Assembly (NCBI GenBank): GCA_013822275.1
Contig: PNKC01000014.1
Span: 1 to 54,872 of the forward strand
Direction of reading: 5' to 3'
DNA length: 54,872 bases
Source of the DNA: Anaerolinea sp.
GTDB taxonomy: Bacteria > Chloroflexota > Dehalococcoidia > Tepidiformales > Tepidiformaceae
Shown here: positions 1 through 7,306 of the stretch, one piece after another
Layout of the letters: every line of letters starts with the position of its first letter
How positions within the stretch are numbered: the stretch's first letter is position 1
Notes under the pieces: generated by a model
Seen by the model: only the letters and a program-made list of their open reading frames with translations
What the model was told of the DNA's origin: nothing
Databases searched by the model: none
Translations under genes and position numbers: made by a program

Positions 1-52
1 CCGGCGGCCGCTGAGAGAATCCCTACCCGCGACTCCTGCGTCGGGCCTCGTA

Positions 53-80
53 CCTCATTCCGCATTCCTCATTCCTCGCG
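53..80. repeat. Heptad array, family GAGGAAT
   Basis: Three 7-bp units plus a partial one. On the plus strand they read CCTCATT, CCGCATT, CCTCATT and then CCTCG; in the direction of cofC the consensus is GAGGAAT. The TGA stop of cofC lies inside the array, so its last residues (MRNAE) are repeat-encoded. A second array of the same family lies at 53636-53663. Confidence 0.85.
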
Positions 81-726
81 CCGCAAGGCGCGCAGGCAGG
101 CCCCAGCGCAGGAGCAACTGGCCCGCCGGGGAGGCCGCACCTTCGGGGTGTTCCAGCAGGGCGCGGATGTCTTCGGGCGTATCGAGGTCCAGTGCCAGGG
201 CAGGGCTGGCGAAGCGGTGAACCGCGAGGCCTGCGGCAGCGGCGGCGGTCCGATGCTTCGCGTAACTGCCACTGCCGTACTGGAGGTCGAAGTCCAGGGG
301 CAGCGGCGCCAGGAGTGCGTTCGTGCCGCCGTCGGCGCTCTCGACCATGGTCACGCCCGCATCCGCCCGCCCGGCGAGCGCGCGGAGGGCTTCCGGCGTG
401 GCAAGCGGCAGGTCGGCGTGGAGGATCAGGACGTGCTCGAAGCTGGCGAAGGACGGCTGGGCCAGGGCGTACTCGATCTGGGCACTCAGACCGCTCGCAA
501 CGGGCGATTCGGCGATCAGGGTAGCATCGGAAGTGAGGAGACCAGCGGCGGCGGCGACATCCGGAGTTACCACGGCGAGTTCGAGGCCAGCCGCAAGTAC
601 CGCCTCGACAACGCCGCGGAAGGTCGTGATCGCCAGCTCGCGGCGTTCGCCCCGGTCAAGGATTCCCGCGAGCCGCTCTTTCGCCTCGGACGGGGCCTTG
701 AGCGGAATAAGCACGGCAGTGGCCAA
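55..726 (-). CDS. cofC: 2-phospho-L-lactate guanylyltransferase (CofC/FbiD)
   Basis: A 223-residue protein that activates phospholactate or phosphoenolpyruvate with GTP for coenzyme F420 synthesis. The N-terminus ATAVLIPLKAPSEAKERL is the nucleotidyltransferase start of CofC (IPLK..AKTRL), followed by ILHADLPLATPEAL (metal/nucleotide site) and the C-terminal DLDTPEDI typical of the family. There is no ATG at the conserved N-terminus. I chose TTG at 726 because GGAG lies nine bases upstream; a GTG at 714 would remove part of the first strand. It follows cofD, which makes the acceptor-side product, 143 bp downstream in the same direction with a hairpin repeat between them. The C-terminal tail is encoded by heptad repeats. 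Start uncertain, family clear. Confidence 0.88.
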   Translation of the reverse strand: MATAVLIPLKAPSEAKERLAGILDRGERRELAITTFRGVVEAVLAAGLELAVVTPDVAAAAGLLTSDATLIAESPVASGLSAQIEYALAQPSFASFEHVLILHADLPLATPEALRALAGRADAGVTMVESADGGTNALLAPLPLDFDLQYGSGSYAKHRTAAAAAGLAVHRFASPALALDLDTPEDIRALLEHPEGAASPAGQLLLRWGLPARLAARGMRNAE

Positions 727-778
727 CGAAAGCCGCTCCGAGTTCGCTCCGGATGTGCGGGCACGCCATGCACCGCCG

Positions 779-826
779 CCCTCACCACCCCCTGCCCCCT
801 CTCCCGATCCGGCGGGAGAGGGGGAG
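779..826. repeat. Dispersed C-rich hairpin repeat, copy 1
   Basis: A C-rich lead (CTCACCACCCCCTGCCC) runs into a perfect 11-bp stem, 795-805 with 814-824, around an 8-base loop. It fills the cofD-cofC gap. Related copies lie at 18019-18065, 29709-29754 and 47861-47920, with a fragment at the right edge of the window. As a stem it could attenuate or process the cofD-cofC transcript, but there is no U-run after it in the minus direction. Confidence 0.8.
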
Positions 827-869
827 CGATGGGTGCCCGGAGATTGCTGCGAGTGGAGTTGGTGTTTCA

Positions 870-1799
870 CTAGAATGCATCGAGCCCGGCAAGCACGTCG
901 CGCGCCAGTTGCGTTTTTCGCTCCGGGCTCGTCATCATCGTATCGGTGACGAGGCAGCGGAGGCCAAGGGCTTCGACCGCCGGCGCGAGTGCGCGATCCT
1001 GCTCGTCGATAACCATGAGGTCGATGAGGCCGGCGTAAAGCCGCGCGACACCGAGCGCGGAGACTTCGTGACCGAGCGTCCTCATCATGTTGGCGGCAGG
1101 GCCTTTGACCACCTGGCCGGCGATGATCGGGCTGATGGCGGCGCGCTTTGCCCTGGAACCGGCGAGGGCCTCGCGCACCCCCGGGACGGCGAGGATGGGG
1201 CCGATGCTGACGAGGGGGTTGCTCGGCGCGAGGATGACCGCTGAAGCTCCGGAGACGGCATCGAGGACGCCTGGCGCGGGGAGTGCTCCCGTCGCCCCGG
1301 CAAAGACGACCTCGCGGACGTCGACCTCGGTGCGGAGGCGGACCATGTAGTCCTGGAAGGGGAGCTCGCCATCCGGCCCGACAATGCGTGTTTCGATGCG
1401 GCCGTTGGTCATGGGAAGGACGGTACAGCCAAGTCCCCACGACCGCGCCAGGCCGGCGACGATTTCGTGCATCGGCCGGCCTTCGCGCAGGAGGCGGGTG
1501 CGGTGGATCGCCATCGCCAGGTCCCTGTCACCCAGGTTGAACCAGCGTTCGTAGCCAAAGCGCTGGAGCTGGTCAACGACGGCGAAGGTATCGCCGGTGA
1601 GCCCCCAGCCGGTTTCGGGGTTCACGGCGCCGGCGAGGGCGTAGAGGACGATGTCTGTATCGGGCGAAACGTGAAGGCCGAACATCTCCACGTCGTCTCC
1701 GGTGTTGGAGACGATGGTGACATCCTCCTGGGGGACTACCTGGACGAGCCCCTGGAGGAACCGCGAGGCGCCAACGCCACCGGCGAAAACGGTGTACAT
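870..1799 (-). CDS. cofD: 2-phospho-L-lactate transferase (CofD/FbiA)
   Basis: A 309-residue protein that transfers the phospholactyl (or phosphoenolpyruvyl) group to the deazaflavin Fo in coenzyme F420 synthesis. Visible family marks are the N-terminal AGGVGASRFLQGL glycine loop, NTGDDVEMFGLHVSPDTDIVLY, and GWGLTGDTF followed by FNLGDRDLA. The length is normal for CofD. Fo synthase and the gamma-glutamyl ligase are not in the window. The ATG at 1799 has no Shine-Dalgarno but is preceded by a TAGAAT box ending seven bases upstream, which fits a leaderless transcript. cofC follows in the same direction after a hairpin repeat. This indicates that the organism makes F420 or a dehydro form and probably carries F420-dependent oxidoreductases elsewhere. 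Confidence 0.95.
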   Translation of the reverse strand: MYTVFAGGVGASRFLQGLVQVVPQEDVTIVSNTGDDVEMFGLHVSPDTDIVLYALAGAVNPETGWGLTGDTFAVVDQLQRFGYERWFNLGDRDLAMAIHRTRLLREGRPMHEIVAGLARSWGLGCTVLPMTNGRIETRIVGPDGELPFQDYMVRLRTEVDVREVVFAGATGALPAPGVLDAVSGASAVILAPSNPLVSIGPILAVPGVREALAGSRAKRAAISPIIAGQVVKGPAANMMRTLGHEVSALGVARLYAGLIDLMVIDEQDRALAPAVEALGLRCLVTDTMMTSPERKTQLARDVLAGLDAF

Positions 1800-1806
1800 G
1801 GGCCAG

Positions 1807-1812
1807 ATTCTA
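1807..1812 (-). promoter_or_regulatory. -10 box of cofD (leaderless type)
   Basis: TAGAAT on the minus strand ends seven bases before the cofD ATG, with no ribosome binding site between. Transcription would start at or very close to the start codon. Confidence 0.55.
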
Positions 1813-1852
1813 GGTTGGCGGCGGCACTACGGCGACCGCTGGCGGAGGTTTG

Positions 1853-3292
1853 TCAGTCAACGCGGGCGGCGCGCAGCGGGACCACCTCGCCCGGCGCGGC
1901 GGCAGAGGCCGGCAGGGGCTCCGCTGCTGCCACCCGGGGCTGGTGGACTGCTTGACGGCCGGTGGCGGGCCGCCGCGCCAGGTTGGTTTCCATGGCCACG
2001 AGGATTGCGAGCAGCACCCAGAGATAAGGCTCGTCGAGCAAGCGGCCCTCGCTCTGGCTGTGGAGGAGAATGCCGATCAGCGATGCGCCTATCCAACCTA
2101 CGATAAGCCGGTTGTAGGCGAGGGACGTGGCGAAGTAGGCGCGAACAGTGACGAGACCAACGCGGACAACAACCATGCTGAAAGCGAGGACTCCGACGAT
2201 GCCGAGTTCAGCGAGGAGCGAGATGAGCGAGGTGTGCGAGAGGGTGGTGCGGGCCCAGTCCGGGACGATGTAGAGGTAGCTGACGATGAGCGAATGCTGG
2301 TAGTTGCCGGAGCCTACGCCGACGAACGGGTTGTCCTTGAACATCTCCCAGCCCGCCCTGATCAGGAACTCGCGCTGGCCGATGACCTGGACGCCGCTGG
2401 CCAGGGACCTGACGCGCTCGGCGTCGGTGCCGCCCTGCAAGAGGAGCAGCGTCAGAAGAGCAGCAAGGCTGCCGCCAGCGACGGCCACGAGCTTTGCCTT
2501 GGTGTAACGCTCGATGGGCGACACCATGACAACGAGGAATGTGGAAAGGATGAGCATCAACCAGCCGGAGCGCGAGGCTGTGGCGACGATGCCGACGGCG
2601 CCGAGAGCGAGCAGCGGCACGGCGAGGTAGACCGTCTGGCGGCGCGGCCCGGTGGTCAGGATGAGGCCAACGCCGAGCGACATGGAGATGGCGAGGAAGC
2701 GGGCGAGGTTGTTCGGGTCCGCGAAGGTGGCGTTGGAGCGGTAGCTGTAAGCATCCGACTGGATGAGGATGGTGCGCCAGTTGAACACGCCGAAGAGGCG
2801 CTGGGCGATGGCGATGAGGGCAAGCATCGCGGCAACCAGGAGGAAAGCGCCGACGATGCGCTCGACGTCGCGGCGGTCTTCGATGAGGGACGGTGCGACG
2901 AAGACAAAGGCCACGTACATGGGCATGATGAGGATGGAGTTTTCCGGGGCGGTGGGGAAATCGGACCAGGCGACGCCGAGGACGACGACGGCAAGCAGCG
3001 CGACGATCGGGATGATGACGGCCGAATCCGGGAAGAGGCGCGCGGGGTTGTGGCGTACGCGCACGGTGGCGACGACCAGGGTGGCGAGGATGGCGGCCTT
3101 GCCGGGATTGAGGAGTGCGCGGATTGCGCCGGTGAATCCCCCTTCGGGGAGGACACCAAGGGCCTGGGTGCCGAAGTACTCAATCGGGAGGCCGAGGACG
3201 ACCGCGGGGATGAGGAGCTTCGGTTCGCGGAGGACCACCAGGGCACAGAGGATCACGGCTTCCATGAACAGCAGGACACCAAGGAACAGCAT
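1853..3292 (-). CDS. O-antigen ligase / Wzy-like membrane protein
   Basis: About 479 residues, highly hydrophobic, with roughly ten or more membrane segments and a long extracytoplasmic loop in the second half, as in the Wzy_C (O-antigen ligase/polymerase) family. Family-like marks are the loop WEMFKDNPFVGVGSGNYQHSL followed by LSHTSLISLLAELGIVG, the PF.G.G....H and H...L....E.G pattern of this family. The C-terminus is a low-complexity Ala/Pro/Arg tail. Two upstream in-frame starts exist; I chose the ATG at 3292 because the ATG at 3361 would overlap the start of the divergent Wzz-like gene. Together with the neighbours it indicates export and polymerisation of a surface polysaccharide. Confidence 0.8.
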   Translation of the reverse strand: MLFLGVLLFMEAVILCALVVLREPKLLIPAVVLGLPIEYFGTQALGVLPEGGFTGAIRALLNPGKAAILATLVVATVRVRHNPARLFPDSAVIIPIVALLAVVVLGVAWSDFPTAPENSILIMPMYVAFVFVAPSLIEDRRDVERIVGAFLLVAAMLALIAIAQRLFGVFNWRTILIQSDAYSYRSNATFADPNNLARFLAISMSLGVGLILTTGPRRQTVYLAVPLLALGAVGIVATASRSGWLMLILSTFLVVMVSPIERYTKAKLVAVAGGSLAALLTLLLLQGGTDAERVRSLASGVQVIGQREFLIRAGWEMFKDNPFVGVGSGNYQHSLIVSYLYIVPDWARTTLSHTSLISLLAELGIVGVLAFSMVVVRVGLVTVRAYFATSLAYNRLIVGWIGASLIGILLHSQSEGRLLDEPYLWVLLAILVAMETNLARRPATGRQAVHQPRVAAAEPLPASAAAPGEVVPLRAARVD

Positions 3293-3360
3293 GGAGTTGG
3301 GCGACCTCTGGATACCGTTCACGTTGACCGGGTTCCGGCCTCCCCATACCCTACGGGCCA

Positions 3361-4392
3361 ATGCCCCCCAGTGCCAGTGGACTTCAGCGCGACCTTCACC
3401 TCCTGCGGCGCAGGTGGTGGCTTTTCATCCCGTTTTTCTTCTTTGGGGTCCTGGTTGCGGTCGCCTTCGGCAGTTTCGCCGGCCAGGCAAACGCTGTGGC
3501 GAGCATGCAAGTGGAGACCGTGATCCATGAACTCTTCAGCGGCGGCGACCGCGGCTTCCGGATCTTCGAAGCGGACGCCATGACAGGCGACGCCGAGTTC
3601 AAGAAGAAGGTAATTGAGGCGACGGGGGACCCGGCCTTCGATTACGCGCGCTATAGCATCTCACTGAGCCCTATCTCCGTGGCCGACGGCGTTTCCCGCG
3701 GCGTCCTCACGGTTTCCATCCAGGACGAGGACAAAGCGGCCGCCGAGAAGTACCGCCAGGCGTTCGTGGACGTGTTCACGCGCGAGTACACGGAGCCGGA
3801 CGGGCTGTTCCGGCGGCGCTTCATCGAGAAGAAGGAGGAGGTTGCGGCGGAGTTCGACAAGCAGTACCAGGAAGCCATCGCGAAGCTCAAGCCTCTGGCC
3901 GAGGCCAAGGGCCTGCCGCTCGAAGAGTTGGCGCGGCCGAACTCGGTCACGCGGAACGGCCTCCTGGACGAGCTGAACGTCCAGGAAGCGCAGCTGCAGC
4001 GAGAACTCGCGGAGGTGAGAGCGCTGCCCACTCCCGATGCTGCCCAACAGCAGCGGCGGACGCAGCTCGAGGGGGCGATCAAGGCGCTGCAGGCCTACGA
4101 GCTTTCGCTCAACCCCGTGAGTTTCGACGCCGAGTTCCGTGCGCTGGTGATTGAAGCGCAGTCGGCCGCTGACCTGCGCTACGAGAGCTACATCCGCCTA
4201 AACAACGCGCGCGGCGCCGCTGTGAGTGCGCAGAGCGACATCGAGACGTCCTACAGCTTCTCGGGAGGGCTAAGCGGTTCGCTCCTCGGCCGCGTGGCGA
4301 TTGTCATCGCGGTGACGCTGATCTTCGGCCTGATCGCGATTTACACTATCGAATGGCTCTCCCAGATCCGGTCCCACAGCCAGGACCTTTAA
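3361..4392 (+). CDS. Wzz-like polysaccharide chain-length / copolymerase protein
   Basis: A 343-residue protein with one membrane segment near residues 20-40 (WWLFIPFFFFGVLVAVAFG), a long periplasmic or external part with heptad-like charged helices (about 145-235, coiled-coil), and a second segment at about 312-332 close to the C-terminus. This two-helix, coiled-coil layout is that of Wzz/chain-length determinant proteins; no tyrosine kinase domain follows. The ATG at 3361 lacks a Shine-Dalgarno; TACCCT ends eight bases before it, a possible leaderless promoter. It is divergent from the ligase-like gene and leads a group with two glycosyltransferases. Sequence conservation of the family is weak, so the call rests mainly on architecture and context. 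Confidence 0.7.
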   Translation: MPPSASGLQRDLHLLRRRWWLFIPFFFFGVLVAVAFGSFAGQANAVASMQVETVIHELFSGGDRGFRIFEADAMTGDAEFKKKVIEATGDPAFDYARYSISLSPISVADGVSRGVLTVSIQDEDKAAAEKYRQAFVDVFTREYTEPDGLFRRRFIEKKEEVAAEFDKQYQEAIAKLKPLAEAKGLPLEELARPNSVTRNGLLDELNVQEAQLQRELAEVRALPTPDAAQQQRRTQLEGAIKALQAYELSLNPVSFDAEFRALVIEAQSAADLRYESYIRLNNARGAAVSAQSDIETSYSFSGGLSGSLLGRVAIVIAVTLIFGLIAIYTIEWLSQIRSHSQDL

Positions 4393-4404
4393 GCAGCCGC
4401 CGCC

Positions 4405-5418
4405 ATGCGCATCGCCGAGATAAACGACATCGCGTCCGTCGCGTCGGACCTCGCCAAGGGACTTCGCGCGCGCGGCCACGAAGTGACGGTGATCCAGCCG
4501 CGGCTGGTCGGCGGAAGCCTCCCGTGGATGGTGAAGCCGGTGGTGGGGCCGGTGCGTGGCGTGGAGTGGGCCCAGATGATCCACCAGGTGCACGAAGGCA
4601 ACTTCGATGCTGTCCACATCCACTACGCCTATCTGGGGATGCTGGGGGTGCTGGGGAAGTTCCCCTACATCCTCCACTGCCACGGAAGCGACGTGCGCGA
4701 GATTACCCCGTTTACCCGGCCAATGATTCAGCGGGCGCTGCGTAACGCGGGGAAAGTCTTCTACGCCACGCCCGACCTGGCGGCGTACGTGCTGAGCGAG
4801 CGGCCGGACGCGGAATTCCTCCCAAACCCGGTGGACGCCGATCTCTTCCGGCCGCTCGAACGGGCGGACGCTCACAACAGCGTGTTTTTGTGCTGCGGAT
4901 TAGCCGACATCAAAGGCGCGCCGCGCCTGCTGGATGCTTGCCGGAGGCTCGCTCTACTGCGGCCTGACATCAAGATCACAGCAATTGCCGGCGGCGACTA
5001 CACCCCGGAGTTCGCGGCACTGCCGAACGTGACGCTTGTGCCCCACCGGGAACGGACGAGGCTGCCCGAGCTGATCAGCCAGCATGGCGTGGTCATAGGG
5101 CAGGTCCTGCTGGGAGTTGTGGGGATGGCGGAGCTCGAATCGATGGCCTGCGCCCGCCCGGTGATCGCCTGGTTCAACCACCGAGGGGCGTACACCGAAT
5201 TTCCGCCGTTCGTGCGGGCAGTCGATGGGTTCGACATCGCGGCGGCGGTAATCCGCCTTGTTGACGATGGGGCAGAACGCCAGCGCCTCGGCGAGGCGAG
5301 CCGCGAGTGGGTGCAGCGGGAGCACAACCTCGACGACGTCGCCGGGCGCGTGGAACGCGCGGCCTTCGAGGTCGCCGCATCCAGCCAGCGGCAACGCCCG
5401 CTCGAGGTGAGCAGATGA
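4405..5418 (+). CDS. Glycosyltransferase family 4-like
   Basis: A 337-residue GT-B fold protein. The N-terminal domain starts MRIAEINDIASVASDLAKGLRARGHEVTVI, contains FDAVHIHYAYLG and the nucleotide-sugar-side HCHGSDVRE (about residue 92), and the C-terminal domain carries VGMAELESMACARPVIAW, the E-x7-E region of GT4 enzymes. It probably adds a sugar to a lipid-linked oligosaccharide at the inner face of the membrane. It starts 12 bp after the Wzz-like gene and overlaps the next glycosyltransferase by 4 bp (ATGA), so the three form one operon. Donor and acceptor cannot be read from the sequence. Confidence 0.85.
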   Translation: MRIAEINDIASVASDLAKGLRARGHEVTVIQPRLVGGSLPWMVKPVVGPVRGVEWAQMIHQVHEGNFDAVHIHYAYLGMLGVLGKFPYILHCHGSDVREITPFTRPMIQRALRNAGKVFYATPDLAAYVLSERPDAEFLPNPVDADLFRPLERADAHNSVFLCCGLADIKGAPRLLDACRRLALLRPDIKITAIAGGDYTPEFAALPNVTLVPHRERTRLPELISQHGVVIGQVLLGVVGMAELESMACARPVIAWFNHRGAYTEFPPFVRAVDGFDIAAAVIRLVDDGAERQRLGEASREWVQREHNLDDVAGRVERAAFEVAASSQRQRPLEVSR

Positions 5419-6446
5419 CGACACCGATGGCCTCCGGCCGGCTCGACGATTCCCCCCTGATGGTGCCGGAGCGGCCGCTCGTTTCGATCGTCATCCCGTG
5501 TCTCAACGAGGAACGCTACATCGTGCCACTGCTGGATTCGCTGGCCGCACAGGACTACGGGCCAGATGCGGTTGAGGTGATCGTGGCGGACGGCGGGAGC
5601 ACGGACGCCACCCGCGACCTGGTCCGCGGATACTCGTCTCCGTTTGCACGCCTGGAGCTGGTGGACAACCCGAAGCGGATCACGGTGGGCGGCCTGAACG
5701 CAGGGATGGATGCCGCCCGGGGGGACTGCTGGATCATCATCGGAGCCCACAGTCACGTGCGCGAGGACTTTGTCCGCGCCTCGGTTGAAGCACTCAAGCG
5801 CACGGGGGCGGCATGTGTCGGTGGCCCAATCGAGACGATCGGCGAAGGCGCCGTTGGGAAGGCGATTGCCGCGGCGATGTCGTCGCCCTTTGGCGTGGGC
5901 AACGCGAAGTTCCGCTACGCGGATGAAGAGGCGGAAGTGGACACGGTGCCCTTCGGCTGCTATCACCGCAAGGTCTGGGATATCGTGGGGCGATTCGACG
6001 AGACCGTGGACGGCGCGGACGAAGACAGCTACAACGCCCGGGTCATTGAGGCCGGCGGGCGGATCGTGCTGGTGCCGACCATCCGCAGTTCGTACTACCC
6101 GCGGCGCACGTTCCAGGCGCTGGCGAAGCAGTACTGGGAGTATGGCGCGGCCAAGGGCACGCTCTTGAGCCGGGGACGGCCACTCCAGCCGCGGCATTTT
6201 GCACCTTCGGGTATGGTTGCGGCGGGCCCGGCGCTTGCGTTCCTGGGCCTGTTCTCGCGCAGGGCGCGGCAACTGCTGAAACTGCTCTCAGTCGCGTACG
6301 TGGCTGGTGGCCTGTTCACGGCGCGGCAGGCGGCGGCGAGGGTTGGCGCCAACCCGTTGCTCACCTTCGGCGCGATGGCGACGATGCACGCCACTTACGG
6401 GGCGGGATTCCTCTACGGGGCGTGGAAAGAGAAGCAGCAGCCCTAA
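5415..6446 (+). CDS. Glycosyltransferase family 2, membrane-anchored (ExoA-like)
   Basis: About 343 residues. The N-terminal GT-A domain shows VSIVIPCLNEERYI, EVIVADGGSTDATRD, LNAGMDAARGD and, later, DGADEDSYNARV with FVPRRT-like YYPRRTFQAL, a layout like succinoglycan glucosyltransferase ExoA. At the DXD position it reads GAHSHV, as in ExoA-type enzymes with an altered metal site. The C-terminal 90 residues hold two or three hydrophobic helices, suggesting a membrane anchor. I placed the start at the ATG at 5415, which forms an ATGA overlap with the preceding gene, although the frame is open further upstream. Its stop overlaps by 4 bp that of the convergent hydrolase gene. Confidence 0.85.
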   Translation: MTTPMASGRLDDSPLMVPERPLVSIVIPCLNEERYIVPLLDSLAAQDYGPDAVEVIVADGGSTDATRDLVRGYSSPFARLELVDNPKRITVGGLNAGMDAARGDCWIIIGAHSHVREDFVRASVEALKRTGAACVGGPIETIGEGAVGKAIAAAMSSPFGVGNAKFRYADEEAEVDTVPFGCYHRKVWDIVGRFDETVDGADEDSYNARVIEAGGRIVLVPTIRSSYYPRRTFQALAKQYWEYGAAKGTLLSRGRPLQPRHFAPSGMVAAGPALAFLGLFSRRARQLLKLLSVAYVAGGLFTARQAAARVGANPLLTFGAMATMHATYGAGFLYGAWKEKQQP

Positions 6447-7165
6447 ACGTGCTCGTCGCGGCCGCCGGCCATGGTGATGCCCGCGAGACGGTCAGGGATC
6501 CAGCCGGTCAGGAGTGAGAGGACCTCATCCTTCGCCTGAAACAGGCTATGGCCGGCCTCAGCGTACAGGACGATGCGCTTGGGCTCGTTTGCGCGACGGA
6601 AGATGTCCTCGCTGGCCTCGTGGCTGAGGACGTTATCGGCCATGCCGTGGACGAGGAGGATGGGCTTCTCCACCTGCTCAACCTGGCGCGTGCCGTAAAG
6701 CTGGGGGGAGAGCGACGCGACGGCGACGACGTTGGGCGCGAGTTCGGCTGCCTTGATGACGACCGCACCGCCAAAACTGTGGCCGACGAGGACAAGGTCG
6801 ACAGCGCCGATGCCTTTGAGGAACGAACAGCCAGCGAGGACATCGAGGACGCATTCCTGGAACTCGTTGGGATGGCGGTATTCCAGGCGGAGGACGGTGA
6901 CGCCTTCCGGCTCGAGGGCTGCGGCAAGCCGCCCGTAGAGGCCATCGGCGGGACCATCGATGCCACCCATCGCCCCTCCGACGCAGATGATCGCGCCGGT
7001 GCCGCCTTCAACGGGGTGGAGGAGCCCTTCGATCTCGCCGCGCGTTGTCGCAAGCAGCACACGCAGCTTGCCTTCGTCTTCGGTGGGGGCGGCTGCCACG
7101 CGCAGCAGGCGCAGCTCCAGGTCGGCGTCCTCTCCCGGTCCTTCGTCCCACATGTTGGCCGGCAT
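6443..7165 (-). CDS. Alpha/beta hydrolase (dienelactone-hydrolase-like)
   Basis: A 240-residue serine hydrolase. The nucleophile elbow is GHSFGG (in DLVLVGHSFGGAVV), the acid-bearing strand is PILLVHGMADNVL, and the catalytic His lies in YAEAGHSLF near the C-terminus. An N-terminal segment of about 35 residues precedes the first strand AIICVGGAMGG. The substrate is unknown. I chose the ATG at 7165; TATAGT ends six bases upstream and there is no ribosome binding site, which fits a leaderless transcript. An in-frame ATG also lies four codons further in. It is convergent with the polysaccharide operon and divergent from asnB. Confidence 0.85.
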   Translation of the reverse strand: MPANMWDEGPGEDADLELRLLRVAAAPTEDEGKLRVLLATTRGEIEGLLHPVEGGTGAIICVGGAMGGIDGPADGLYGRLAAALEPEGVTVLRLEYRHPNEFQECVLDVLAGCSFLKGIGAVDLVLVGHSFGGAVVIKAAELAPNVVAVASLSPQLYGTRQVEQVEKPILLVHGMADNVLSHEASEDIFRRANEPKRIVLYAEAGHSLFQAKDEVLSLLTGWIPDRLAGITMAGGRDEHV

Positions 7166-7171
7166 AGTGGC

Positions 7172-7177
7172 ACTATA
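7172..7177 (-). promoter_or_regulatory. -10 box of the hydrolase gene (leaderless type)
   Basis: TATAGT on the minus strand, six bases before the ATG at 7165, with no Shine-Dalgarno sequence in between. Confidence 0.5.
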
Positions 7178-7306
7178 CCGCCAGTGAAAGAGGTTGCCGA
7201 ACGGCGGCGGGTGGTCGATGGCGCGGTCCCCGTTACGCTCCGGGCTGTTACCATCGGAGGAAGCCCGCGGGTGAGATCCCGCGACACGAGGGGTAAGCGC
7301 GCACCG

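Noticed and set aside
1850-3523. Long plus-strand open frame (557 codons) opposite the ligase-like gene
   Set aside because: The product is an acidic, repetitive Glu/Asp/Gly sequence typical of antisense high-GC frames; the minus strand encodes a convincing membrane protein.
7261-7285. Short GCGGG/CCCGC stem before asnB as a riboswitch
   Set aside because: The stem is only five base pairs and the leader is too short for a known aptamer; such stems are common at this GC content.
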